From NCBI GenBank assembly GCA_016699715.1, contig CP065007.1:3483001-3547000 (forward strand): 64,000 nucleotides of DNA, in the 5' to 3' direction. Made by a program: the position numbers and the translations under genes. This document shows positions 53,301 to 61,758 of this stretch, in pieces. The notes beneath the pieces were generated by a model. It saw nothing but the letters and a program-made list of their open reading frames with translations. It was not told the DNA's origin and did not search any database. Source of the DNA: Candidatus Competibacteraceae bacterium (GTDB lineage Bacteria > Pseudomonadota > Gammaproteobacteria > Competibacterales > Competibacteraceae). Position 1 is the stretch's first letter, and each line of letters begins with the position of its first letter.

Positions 53301-53570
53301 ATGCCGCTCAACATCGAACAAAAAACTCAGGTCGTGCGGGATTTTCAGCGCGGCCCCGTCGATACGGGTTCCCCGGAGGTGCAGGTTGCGCTGCTGACCA
53401 CCCGCATCAACGGCCTGCAATCGCATTTCAGTGATCATAAAAAGGACCATCACTCCCGCCGCGGGTTGCTAAAAATGGTCAACCAGCGCCGCAAGCTGCT
53501 GGATTATCTGAAAAGAAAGGATTTGCAATGCTATCAGAATCTGATTAGCCGCCTTGGCCTGCGCCGCTGA
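53301..53570 (+). CDS. rpsO: Ribosomal protein S15
   Basis: An 89-residue primary 16S-binding protein. MPLNIEQKTQVVRDFQRG and DTGSPEVQVALLTTRIN are conserved, as are HFSDHKKDHHSRRGLL and RKLLDYLKRKD. ATG 53301 gives the exact family length; an ATG five codons earlier (53286) adds residues not found in the family. In E. coli S15 represses its own translation through the 5' leader; the 90-bp leader here could do the same. Followed by pnp as in other gammaproteobacteria. Confidence 0.97.
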   Translation: MPLNIEQKTQVVRDFQRGPVDTGSPEVQVALLTTRINGLQSHFSDHKKDHHSRRGLLKMVNQRRKLLDYLKRKDLQCYQNLISRLGLRR

Positions 53571-53607
53571 GGTTTTCCATCGATCTTTTATTGCATAGGA
53601 CGCTTTC

Positions 53608-55689
53608 GTGACGCCCATCAAAAAGACTTTTCAGTACGGCCAGCACACGGTGACCTTGGAAACCGGTGAAATCGCCCGGCAGGCCAGCGGTGCGGTGGTG
53701 GTCAACATGGCCGATACCGTGGTGCTGGTCACCGTGGTCGCCGACCGGAAGACCAAAGCAGACCGGGATTTTCTGCCGCTGCGGGTGGACTACCAGGAGC
53801 GTAGTTACGCGGCGGGTCGCATTCCCGGCGGTTTTTTCCGCCGCGAGGGTCGTCCTTCCGAGAGCGAAATCCTGACTGCCCGACTGATCGATCGGCCGTT
53901 GCGCCCGCTGTTTCCGGAGGGGTTCACCAACGAGGTGCAGATCGTCGCCACCGTGATGTCGCTGAACAACCAGGTGGATCCGGAAATCCCGGCGCTGCTC
54001 GGCGCTTCGGCGGCGGTGGCGCTGTCCGGCGCACCGTTCCAGGGTCCGATCGGCGCGGCCCGAGTCGGTTACCGTGAAGGTCAATACCTGCTCAATCCAA
54101 CCCGCCGCGAGTTGAAGGATTCGCGGTTGGATTTGGTGGTGGCCGGGACCGAACGAGCGGTTCTGATGGTGGAGTCCGAGGCCGAGGAGCTGTCCGAGGC
54201 GGTCATGCTCGGCGCGGTCATGTTCGGTCACGAACAGATGCAGGCGGCCATTCGCGCCATCAAGGAACTGGCGGCGGAAGCCGGCGCGCCATCGTGGAAC
54301 TGGCAGCCGCCGGCCGACGACGCGGTACTGGAGGGCGCGGTGCGCGCCACCGCCGAAGCCGCGCTGGCCGCGGCCTATCAGATCCCCGAAAAGCTGGTCC
54401 GCCAGCAGCGGGTGCATGAAATCCACGACCAATTGGTTGCGCAACTGACGGCCCAGGAACCGGAACGCTGGACCACGCAGGCGATCGACAGTGCCTACTC
54501 AGCACTGGAAAGCGTAATCGTGCGCGGGCGTATCCTGTCCGGCCAACCGCGGATCGACGGCCGAGACACCCGGACGGTGCGGCCGATTTCCGTCCGCGTG
54601 GGCGTGCTGCCGCGCGCCCATGGTTCGGCGCTGTTCACCCGCGGCGAAACCCAGGCGTTGGTGGTCACCACGCTCGGCACCGATCGCGATGCCCAGATCA
54701 TCGATGCCATTGAGGGCGAGTACCGCCAGCCGTTCCTGTTGCATTACAACTTCCCGCCGTATTCGGTGGGCGAGATCGGTCAGATCGGCAGCCCCAAGCG
54801 CCGGGAAATCGGGCATGGCCGCTTGGCCAAGCGCGGTGTGCAGGCCGTGATGCCCAAGCCGGAGAATTTTCCTTACACCGTGCGGATCGTGTCGGAAATC
54901 ACCGAATCCAACGGTTCCAGCTCGATGGCCTCGGTCTGCGGCGCCAGTTTGTCGCTGATGGACGCGGGCGTATCGATCAAGGCGCCGGTGGCGGGCATCG
55001 CCATGGGCCTGATCAAGGAGCAGGATCGCTTCGCGGTGTTGACCGACATCATCGGCGATGAGGATCATCTGGGCGATATGGACTTCAAGGTGGCTGGTAC
55101 CACCGCCGGGGTGACCGCCCTGCAGATGGACATCAAGATCGACGGCATCACCCGCGAGATCATGGAGCAGGCGCTGGCCCAGGCCCGCGAAGGGCGTTTG
55201 CACATCCTCGACAAAATGGGTGCGGTCATCGACGCGCCGAAGCTGGAACTGTCCGAGTACGCGCCGCGCTATACCACCCTGCGCATCAATCCGGAGAAGA
55301 TCCGCGACGTGATCGGCAAGGGTGGCGTCACCATTCGTTCCATCACCGAGGAAACCGGCGCCACCATCGACATCACCGACGACGGTGTGGTGAAAATCGC
55401 CGCCGTGGACAAGGCGGCCGGCGACGAAGCCCGCCGCCGCATCGAACAGATCACCGCCGATGTGGAAGTCGGGCAGATCTACGAGGGCAAGGTGGTTCGG
55501 ATCATGGATTTCGGTGCATTCGTGGCCATTCTGCCCGGCCGCGATGGAATGGTGCATATTTCCCAGATTTGCGAGGAGCGCGTGCAAAACGTGAGCGACA
55601 AACTGACGGTCGGCGACGTGATCAAGGTTCGGGTACTGGAAATCGACAAGCAGGGCCGTGTGCGTCTGAGCATGAAGGGTCTGGACTGA
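53608..55689 (+). CDS. pnp: Polyribonucleotide nucleotidyltransferase (PNPase)
   Basis: A 3'-5' phosphorolytic exoribonuclease of the degradosome, 693 residues. It has two RNase PH domains (first with SYAAGRIPGGFFRREGRPSE, second with GQIGSPKRREIGHGRLAKRG and the active-site region DIIGDEDHLGDMDFKVAG), a KH domain (about 555-615, KIRDVIGKGGVTIRSITEET) and an S1 domain (620-690, GQIYEGKVVRIMDFGAFVAI). The start is GTG 53608. The rpsO-pnp intergenic region is 37 bp. Confidence 0.96.
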   Translation: MTPIKKTFQYGQHTVTLETGEIARQASGAVVVNMADTVVLVTVVADRKTKADRDFLPLRVDYQERSYAAGRIPGGFFRREGRPSESEILTARLIDRPLRPLFPEGFTNEVQIVATVMSLNNQVDPEIPALLGASAAVALSGAPFQGPIGAARVGYREGQYLLNPTRRELKDSRLDLVVAGTERAVLMVESEAEELSEAVMLGAVMFGHEQMQAAIRAIKELAAEAGAPSWNWQPPADDAVLEGAVRATAEAALAAAYQIPEKLVRQQRVHEIHDQLVAQLTAQEPERWTTQAIDSAYSALESVIVRGRILSGQPRIDGRDTRTVRPISVRVGVLPRAHGSALFTRGETQALVVTTLGTDRDAQIIDAIEGEYRQPFLLHYNFPPYSVGEIGQIGSPKRREIGHGRLAKRGVQAVMPKPENFPYTVRIVSEITESNGSSSMASVCGASLSLMDAGVSIKAPVAGIAMGLIKEQDRFAVLTDIIGDEDHLGDMDFKVAGTTAGVTALQMDIKIDGITREIMEQALAQAREGRLHILDKMGAVIDAPKLELSEYAPRYTTLRINPEKIRDVIGKGGVTIRSITEETGATIDITDDGVVKIAAVDKAAGDEARRRIEQITADVEVGQIYEGKVVRIMDFGAFVAILPGRDGMVHISQICEERVQNVSDKLTVGDVIKVRVLEIDKQGRVRLSMKGLD

Positions 55690-55781
55690 AATCGGAAATC
55701 GCCTGGGGCATGGTTTCTTGCCTTGGCGTGGTTGCTTCGAGTATATTTCCCAATCTTGCCGTGGAAGCGCGGCAAAGCTTT

Positions 55782-55871
55782 GGAGAGGTGGCCGAGCGGT
55801 TGAAGGCGCAGCACTGGAAATGCTGTTTAGGGGTAACTCTAACGAGGGTTCGAATCCCTCTCTCTCCGCCA
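55782..55871 (+). tRNA. tRNA-Ser (GGA)
   Basis: A 90-nt class II tRNA. Acceptor stem GGAGAGG pairs with CTCTCC, anticodon GGA lies in the loop CTGGAAA, a long variable arm (GTTTAGGGGTAACTCTAAC) follows, then the T arm GGTTCGAATCC and encoded CCA. It reads TCC/TCT serine codons. It sits between pnp and the 4.5S RNA gene. Confidence 0.96.
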
Positions 55872-55900
55872 GATCGACCAACTCCCAATCTGGTTGCAAT

Positions 55901-56016
55901 GGTGGCCCATATCGGTCCCTCCGCGACGACAAACTGTGAACCCCGTCAGGCCCGGAAGGGAGCAGCGGCAGCAGTGGCCTCGGGCGCCGGGGTGTGGCTG
56001 ATAGGGGCCGCCACCC
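55901..56016 (+). ncRNA. ffs: Signal recognition particle 4.5S RNA
   Basis: The conserved Ffh-binding core GTCAGGCCCGGAAGGGAGCA and the return strand GCCGGGGTGTGGCTGATAGG are both present. The ends GGTGGCCC and GGGGCCGCCACC pair to close the long hairpin. About 115 nt, the small bacterial form. It lies between tRNA-Ser and dnaX, the order found in other gammaproteobacteria. The ends are placed from the pairing and may be off by a few bases. Confidence 0.93.
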
Positions 56017-56084
56017 TCCCTCAGGATGCGTGGGTCAAGGATGACGGCAGGATCACCGCCTTTTTTCGCCATTAGAGGAACCTC

Positions 56085-57668
56085 ATGAGCTATCAGGTTC
56101 TGGCCCGCAAATGGCGCCCCCGTACCTTTCACGAATTGATCGGCCAGGAGCATGTGGTCCGCGCGTTGACCAACGCGCTCGACCAGCAGCGACTGCACCA
56201 CGCCTTTCTGTTTACCGGCACGCGCGGAGTGGGCAAAACCACCATCGCCCGGATTTTCGCCAAGTCGCTGAACTGCGAGGTCGGCGTGTCCTCCACGCCT
56301 TGCGGACAGTGTGCCGCTTGCCGGGAAATCGATGCCGGCCGCTTCGTGGACCTGATCGAGGTCGATGCCGCCTCCCGCACCAAGGTTGAGGATACCCGCG
56401 AACTGCTGGAGAACGTGCAGTACGCGCCCGGCCGGGGTCGCTTCAAGGTATACCTGATCGATGAAGTCCACATGTTGTCCGCGCACAGCTTCAATGCATT
56501 GTTGAAGACCTTGGAGGAGCCGCCGCCGCCCGTGAAATTCCTGCTGGCGACCACCGATCCGCAGAAGCTGCCGGTCACGGTCCTGTCGCGCTGCCTCCAG
56601 TTCAACCTCAAGCGCTTGCCGGTGAGCCAGATCGCCGGATATCTGGATCAGGTTTTGGAACGCGAGGATGTCCCTCGTGAGCCAGCGGCGGTGCAGCTTA
56701 TCGCCCGCGCCGGCGACGGCAGCATGCGCGATGCCTTGAGCCTATTGGATCAGGCGATTGCTTTCGGTGGTGGTCGGGTGGAAGCGGCCGCGGTCGAGGC
56801 CATGCTCGGCAGTATCGATCGGCGGCGGGTGGTGAACCTGCTGCGGGCGCTGGCGACCGGCGAGGCGCAGGTGGTGATGCGGCAGGTCGCCGAACTGGAC
56901 GAACTGGCCCCGGACTATGCGGTGGTGCTGGCCGAACTGCTATCGCTGTTGCAGCAGGTGGCGCTGGCGCAGGTGCTGCCCGATGCCGTGCCGGAGGATG
57001 GCGTGGCCGACCCAGAGGATCTGCGGCAATTGGCGCGGGCCTTGCCGCCGGAGGATGTACAGTTATTCTATCAAATTGCCTTATTGGGCCGGCGCGATCT
57101 GCCATTGATGCCCGAACCGCGCGGCGGCTTCGAAATGGTGTTGCTGCGGATGCTGTGTTTCCGGCCGGCGGCTCGGGAAATCGCGGCGCCGGTTCTGCCC
57201 GAAGCCAGGCCCGCTCCAGTACCGGCCGTTGTGCCCGCTTCGCGGCCCGCTTCGCCGGCGACTGGCGCTTCGGCCCAAGCGACTAGCTCGGAATGGGGTG
57301 CTCTGGTCGGGCAACTTAAACTGACCGGCATCGCCAAGCAGGTGGCGATGAATTGCGCCTTGATCGAGCGGCAGGGTAACGATTTTCGGTTGGCCCTGGA
57401 ACCCGGTCATGCCCAGTTGTTCAACAAATCGATTGAGGATCGGTTGAAAGCAGCGCTGGAGCAACAACTTGGCGCGCCGGTTGGTTTGCGGATTCAAGTG
57501 GGCGGCGCGGTGGAGGACACCCCAGCCCGCCAGCGGTTCCAGCAACAGGCGGAACGACAGCAAGTTGTCGCCGAGCAGATCGCTCAGGACCCGCATGTGC
57601 GGGATATGCAGAAAACGTTCGGTGCGCAAATCGTGGCGGTCCATCCGCTGGATGAAACCGACGGCTGA
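56085..57668 (+). CDS. dnaX: DNA polymerase III subunit gamma/tau
   Basis: The clamp-loader ATPase, 527 residues. It opens YQVLARKWRPRTFHELIGQE, with P-loop FTGTRGVGKTTIARIFAKSL, zinc module CEVGVSSTPCGQCAAC, DEVHMLSAHSFNALLKTLEE (Walker B) and the sensor TTDPQKLPVTVLSRC. A Pro/Ala-rich linker (about 365-405) leads to a tau-like C-terminal domain. It is shorter than E. coli tau (643 residues). I did not find an A AAA AAG-type slippery site for a gamma form. GAGGAA lies upstream of ATG 56085. Confidence 0.95.
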   Translation: MSYQVLARKWRPRTFHELIGQEHVVRALTNALDQQRLHHAFLFTGTRGVGKTTIARIFAKSLNCEVGVSSTPCGQCAACREIDAGRFVDLIEVDAASRTKVEDTRELLENVQYAPGRGRFKVYLIDEVHMLSAHSFNALLKTLEEPPPPVKFLLATTDPQKLPVTVLSRCLQFNLKRLPVSQIAGYLDQVLEREDVPREPAAVQLIARAGDGSMRDALSLLDQAIAFGGGRVEAAAVEAMLGSIDRRRVVNLLRALATGEAQVVMRQVAELDELAPDYAVVLAELLSLLQQVALAQVLPDAVPEDGVADPEDLRQLARALPPEDVQLFYQIALLGRRDLPLMPEPRGGFEMVLLRMLCFRPAAREIAAPVLPEARPAPVPAVVPASRPASPATGASAQATSSEWGALVGQLKLTGIAKQVAMNCALIERQGNDFRLALEPGHAQLFNKSIEDRLKAALEQQLGAPVGLRIQVGGAVEDTPARQRFQQQAERQQVVAEQIAQDPHVRDMQKTFGAQIVAVHPLDETDG

Positions 57669-57724
57669 CGATTCCCCATCGGCGGCCACGACCCCATTGC
57701 GACTGATTTTTAAGGAGAGCAACG

Positions 57725-58060
57725 ATGAAAGGCGGTTTGGGTAATTTGATGAAACAGGCGCAAAAGATGCAGGAAAACCTGCAAAAGGCGCAAGCGGAAA
57801 TCGCGGCGATGGAGATCATCGGAGAATCTGGCGGCGGGCTGGTCAGCGTGGTGATCACCGGTCGCTACGAGGTCCGGCGGATTCGGATCGACGACAGCCT
57901 GGTGAGTGACGACAAGGACATGCTGGAAGATCTGGTCGCCGCGGCGTTCAACGACGCTGTCCACAAGGTCGAGCGGACCACGCAGGAAAAAATGGGTGGG
58001 TTGACCGCTGGCATGGGTTTGCCGCCGGGCATGATGGGCGACTTGAAACTGCCGTTCTGA
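57725..58060 (+). CDS. ybaB: Nucleoid-associated protein YbaB/EbfC family
   Basis: A 111-residue dimeric DNA-binding protein with the family opening GNLMKQAQKMQENLQKAQ, the beta strands GLVSVVITGRYEVRRI, and a C-terminal Gly/Met-rich tail (TAGMGLPPGMMGDL). It lies between dnaX and recR, the standard order in bacteria. GGAG precedes ATG 57725. Its function in nucleoid organisation is known for the family only in outline. Confidence 0.95.
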   Translation: MKGGLGNLMKQAQKMQENLQKAQAEIAAMEIIGESGGGLVSVVITGRYEVRRIRIDDSLVSDDKDMLEDLVAAAFNDAVHKVERTTQEKMGGLTAGMGLPPGMMGDLKLPF

Positions 58061-58067
58061 CACTGGC

Positions 58068-58664
58068 GTGGCCGCTTCGCCGCTGCTGGTCCAGTTGATG
58101 GTGGCGCTGCGCTGCCTGCCGGGAGTGGGGCCAAAATCGGCGCAACGGATGGCGCTGCATCTGCTGGAACGGGATCGCGATGGGGCCGCGCGTTTAGTCG
58201 AGGCGCTACGGACGGCGCTGGACCGGATCGGCCACTGTCGGCGGTGCCGCGATCTGAGCGAAACCGAGATTTGCGCTTTGTGTGCCCACCCGCGTCGCGA
58301 CCGTTCGCTGCTGTGTGTGATCGAAACTCCGGCCGATGTGCTGGCGGTGGAGCAATCCACCGGTTTTCAGGGCTTGTATTTCGTGCTAATGGGTCATTTG
58401 TCGCCCCTGGATGGGATCGGGCCGGCGGAGTTGGGGCTGGAGATTCTGGAGGCGCGCCTGGATGAGGGCGAGGTGCGCGAAATGATTCTCGCCACCAATC
58501 CGACCGTGGAAGGCGAGGCGACCGCCTACTACATCGCCGAGCTGGCCCGCGAGCGCGGTATCCGCGCCACTCGCATCGCCCACGGCGTGCCGTTGGGCGG
58601 AGAATTGGAATCCGTGGACGGCGGCACACTGGCGCACGCCTTTGTCGGTCGTCGGGATTTGTGA
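58068..58664 (+). CDS. recR: Recombination protein RecR
   Basis: RecR works with RecO and RecF in loading RecA at gaps. The 198-residue protein has the helix-hairpin-helix region LRCLPGVGPKSAQRMALHL, the C4 zinc finger CRRCRDLSETEICALC, and a Toprim domain (LCVIETPADVLAVEQSTGF and ILATNPTVEGEATAYYI). The start is GTG 58068, seven bases after the ybaB stop. Normal length. Confidence 0.95.
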   Translation: MAASPLLVQLMVALRCLPGVGPKSAQRMALHLLERDRDGAARLVEALRTALDRIGHCRRCRDLSETEICALCAHPRRDRSLLCVIETPADVLAVEQSTGFQGLYFVLMGHLSPLDGIGPAELGLEILEARLDEGEVREMILATNPTVEGEATAYYIAELARERGIRATRIAHGVPLGGELESVDGGTLAHAFVGRRDL

Positions 58665-58683
58665 GTCGAACGGAGCACGCATC

Positions 58684-59028
58684 ATGAACGACTGTATTTT
58701 TTGCAAGATCGCCGCTGGCGAGATCCCCGCCGATATCGTGTACGACGACGGCGAGGTGTTGGCCTTTCGGGATATCAACCCCGAAGCTCCCATCCATCTT
58801 TTGCTCATTCCCCGCCGTCATATTGCCACCCTGAACGCTTTGAGCGAAGCGGACGCCGCGCTGGTCGGTCGGCTGTATTTGGCGGGCAAGCAGATAGCGG
58901 CGGAATTGGGCGTGGCCGAAAGCGGCTACCGCACGGTGATCAACTGCAATCGCGACGCCGGCCAGCTTGTTTTCCATGTCCACATGCATTTGTTGGCGGG
59001 CCGGGAGTTGGGTTGGCCGCCGGGTTGA
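58684..59028 (+). CDS. hinT: HIT-family purine nucleoside phosphoramidase (HinT-like)
   Basis: A 114-residue HIT-domain hydrolase of AMP-amine bonds. The start CIFCKIAAGEIPADIVYDDG and middle NPEAPIHLLLIPRRHI are conserved, and the histidine triad is HVHMHLLAGREL near the C terminus. ATG 58684 is preferred over an earlier in-frame start inside the recR end. It follows recR by 19 bp and may share the transcript. Confidence 0.92.
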   Translation: MNDCIFCKIAAGEIPADIVYDDGEVLAFRDINPEAPIHLLLIPRRHIATLNALSEADAALVGRLYLAGKQIAAELGVAESGYRTVINCNRDAGQLVFHVHMHLLAGRELGWPPG

Positions 59029-59150
59029 ACCGCGTCGGCACGAGCGGATTCGCAATGCAAAGCATTTTCATCAGCAGTTGCCAGCGCGTCTCAATCCACG
59101 ATCTATACTGATTTTCGCCGGAACTTGCCGGTCGTGTGAACGTGAGGCCA

Positions 59151-59744
59151 ATGATGAAAAATTGTGTTGCGTTTCCATATCGGAATGCTGTTTTTCGCTT
59201 GTCTTGCAAAAAGCTGACGGTGATCGGCTTGGTGGCGCTGGTCGTGGGTGGACCGCCGCTCTGGGCGGCGTCCGAGGGTGGCGACCTGGTTTTGCGAGGC
59301 GCTTATCTGATGGCGGCGAGCGGCTGCGCCGATTGCCATACGCCGATGAAAATGGGTCCCAAGGGTCCCGAACCCGACCTGTCGCGCCAATTTTCTGGCC
59401 ATCCAGAACAACTCAAACTCTCGCCGCCGCCCAAGGCCGATGCGTCCTGGGTTTGGTTTGGTTCCGCCACCAATACCGCCTATGCCGGTCCTTGGGGCAT
59501 CAGTTACGCCGCCAATCTGAGCTCGGATAAGGAAACCGGACTGGGGTCATGGAAGGAAAGCGAGTTTGTACAGGCGATCAAAACCGGCAAACATGCGGGG
59601 GTTGGTCGACCAATCATGCCGCCGATGCCCTGGCAAGCGTTATCGCATTTGACCGAGGACGATTTGCGGGCGATGTTCCGGTATTTGCAAACCGTGCCGC
59701 CGGTTCGCAACCGAGTCCCCGACTACCAGCCGCCCGCTCAGTGA
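59151..59744 (+). CDS. Exported c-type cytochrome (single haem)
   Basis: A 197-residue protein with one haem-binding CxxCH (GCADCHTP, about residue 60). The N-terminal hydrophobic segment KLTVIGLVALVVGGPPLWA is a signal peptide or anchor. The spacing and the C-terminal MPPMPWQALSHLTEDDLRAM resemble soluble cytochromes c with a possible Met ligand in IMPPMPW. It is likely to be an electron carrier in the periplasm; partner enzymes are not adjacent. Start ATG 59151 is chosen for GTGAGG seven bases upstream; GTG 59136 is possible. Confidence 0.82.
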   Translation: MMKNCVAFPYRNAVFRLSCKKLTVIGLVALVVGGPPLWAASEGGDLVLRGAYLMAASGCADCHTPMKMGPKGPEPDLSRQFSGHPEQLKLSPPPKADASWVWFGSATNTAYAGPWGISYAANLSSDKETGLGSWKESEFVQAIKTGKHAGVGRPIMPPMPWQALSHLTEDDLRAMFRYLQTVPPVRNRVPDYQPPAQ

Positions 59745-59749
59745 TCCGA

Positions 59750-61633
59750 TCAATGCCGTTCGGCCGTTGTCGGGCCGGGCGGTTCTTGTCGAAGCCGCAA
59801 TTCCAGATGGTCGAGTAGTAGCGCCTGCAAATCGGTATGAAAACGACGAGCGGCGGCGGGTGTCAACCGGTGCTGAGCGTTGAGCAAGGCTCCGTGATAC
59901 AAGCCGACAAGCAGCGGTCGGTAGCGCGGATTGTCGGGGTCGGGCAGTTCGCCCAGGCGCCGCACCAGCGGATGATTCACGTTCAGTAACAACGTCAGCG
60001 GTTGGCTGCGCAGGTGATTGTGTACTTCGCCGGCCAATTCGGCCAGCCCCCCCAGTAGAAACGGTTTTTCCAGCACCCGTTCCATCTCATCGAAAGCGGT
60101 GACGCGCTGCCCCGCAAGCAGCACCACGCTCAAGTTCTCGGGTTGGAAGCGACTGGCCCGCGCCCGCACCGGCGTTTCCCGTTCCGCCAGCGCCCGTTCC
60201 AGCGCCCGTTCCAGCCGGGTGTACGCAGTCTGCTCCGTTGCGTCCAGCCGCTGGTACAAGGTCGGATCGTCCAGTCGATCCAGCGGCTTGAGTACAAGGG
60301 TATCCGGGTGCTGGCTGGCGTAACGGCGCAGCAGGGTTTCGTCGAAGGGGCGACCGGTATTAACGGCCAGCAAGTCGTGCGCTTGGCACAGGGCATAGAA
60401 TTGGTTGGCGTCGGCTTCATGGGTAAAGAAATACAGCGGTCGTTTGCCCTCGGTCGTCGCTGGCTGGCGCGAGAGGTAGTCGGGCAGGGTCAACAGCCCC
60501 TGGTTGGTTTCGAACGGCAGCTGATCGAGCACCGCCGCGCCAAATTCCGCGTGTCGCGCGGCCATGCCCTTGATGGCGTCGTGATGCCAGTCGCACAGTT
60601 GCAGGAAGCGCGGTCGGTCGCGAACGGCCAGATCGAGCAGGGCGGCGACGATCGACGCCCCCAACGCTTCGCGCAGGGCGTGATAGGCGGTATCGCGCAT
60701 GACGTTGTCGCGGGCGGCGGTCGGTTGCAGGTCGGGACAATCCAGCACCCCGCGCACGAATCGGGTCCACTCCGGCAGCAGTTCGGGATCGTTGGCGCGG
60801 ATGCACATCCGGGCCTGGAACAGGTCCACCGTACCGCCGGCTTGCCCGCCCGGCGTGTAGCGAGCGGGGACGAACAAGCCGCCGAGCGTGCGCGGTTGCG
60901 TGAGATCGATGGGAATCACCAACAGCGGCGGGTCGGCGTAGCGTTGGCTCAGGAAGGCGCTCAATGACCGCTCGCGCGCGATGGGATCGCGCCAGTCGGG
61001 TTCGTGCCAGGGCGCATTGACGGCGTTGATGGGGCCGAAACCGTTCAGCAGAATCGGAAACGGCAGGAAATCGGCATAGCGGCGCACGGTCTGGCGAATC
61101 AGGCGACCGTCGAGAAAGGCGGTTCGGTCGGGCGCCAGCGTGACCGCAACTCGTGTGCCAGGCGGTTGCGCGTCCGCCGGCAGGGCCTCCAGTTCATAAT
61201 CCTCGCCACCGTGGTTGACCCAGCGCCAGGCATGGATGGCGCGCGGCTTGCGAGTGTGGACCTCGATCCGTTCCGCCACCACGAACGCCGAGAGCAGGCC
61301 GATGCCGAACTGGCCGATGGTGGCGACCGCCACGTCGCGGGCGGCCAGTTCGCGGGCGCGACCGCCGGTGCCGGTGCTGCCGATGACGCTCAGGAATTCC
61401 TCGATGTCCCGCTGGTCCATGCCGGTGCCGTTGTCGCTGAAGCTCAAGGTGCGGGCGCGCTCGTCCACCTCGATGCGAATTTCGCCAGCCGGCTCCGGTT
61501 CGTGGCCCCGGCGCAACTGGATACTGTCGTGGGCGTTCTGCAACAGTTCACGGATGAACACGTCCGGTTCCGGGTACAGGCTCTGGGCCAGCAACCGAAT
61601 CAGACCCTGAAAGCTGGTGCGCATCTTGGGCAT
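59750..61633 (-). CDS. Divergent HSP90-family chaperone (HtpG-like)
   Basis: An ATP-dependent chaperone of about 627 residues. The GHKL ATP pocket is present: ELLQNAHDSIQLRR, SFSDNGTGMDQRDIEEFL and TIGQFGIGLLSAFVVAER. The middle domain has RGVLDCPDLQPTAARDNVM, where E. coli HtpG has DLPLNVSRE, so the catalytic Arg is kept but its surroundings differ. The C-terminal dimerisation region is degenerate, without the classical HtpG end. It may be the second, non-canonical HSP90 type found in some bacteria. ATG 61633 is used; GTG 61645 is an alternative. Confidence 0.82.
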   Translation of the reverse strand: MPKMRTSFQGLIRLLAQSLYPEPDVFIRELLQNAHDSIQLRRGHEPEPAGEIRIEVDERARTLSFSDNGTGMDQRDIEEFLSVIGSTGTGGRARELAARDVAVATIGQFGIGLLSAFVVAERIEVHTRKPRAIHAWRWVNHGGEDYELEALPADAQPPGTRVAVTLAPDRTAFLDGRLIRQTVRRYADFLPFPILLNGFGPINAVNAPWHEPDWRDPIARERSLSAFLSQRYADPPLLVIPIDLTQPRTLGGLFVPARYTPGGQAGGTVDLFQARMCIRANDPELLPEWTRFVRGVLDCPDLQPTAARDNVMRDTAYHALREALGASIVAALLDLAVRDRPRFLQLCDWHHDAIKGMAARHAEFGAAVLDQLPFETNQGLLTLPDYLSRQPATTEGKRPLYFFTHEADANQFYALCQAHDLLAVNTGRPFDETLLRRYASQHPDTLVLKPLDRLDDPTLYQRLDATEQTAYTRLERALERALAERETPVRARASRFQPENLSVVLLAGQRVTAFDEMERVLEKPFLLGGLAELAGEVHNHLRSQPLTLLLNVNHPLVRRLGELPDPDNPRYRPLLVGLYHGALLNAQHRLTPAAARRFHTDLQALLLDHLELRLRQEPPGPTTAERH

Positions 61634-61758
61634 GGGTGAACTCACGGTTTGGGGTAAGCTATCGGCCTTATTCTGACAGCTCGCGCGGTGGCGGGAATCC
61701 TACTTGTCGCTGCCGCGCGCTGATTTCACGAGTTCCGTTTCCAAAAGCCAGAATCCCT

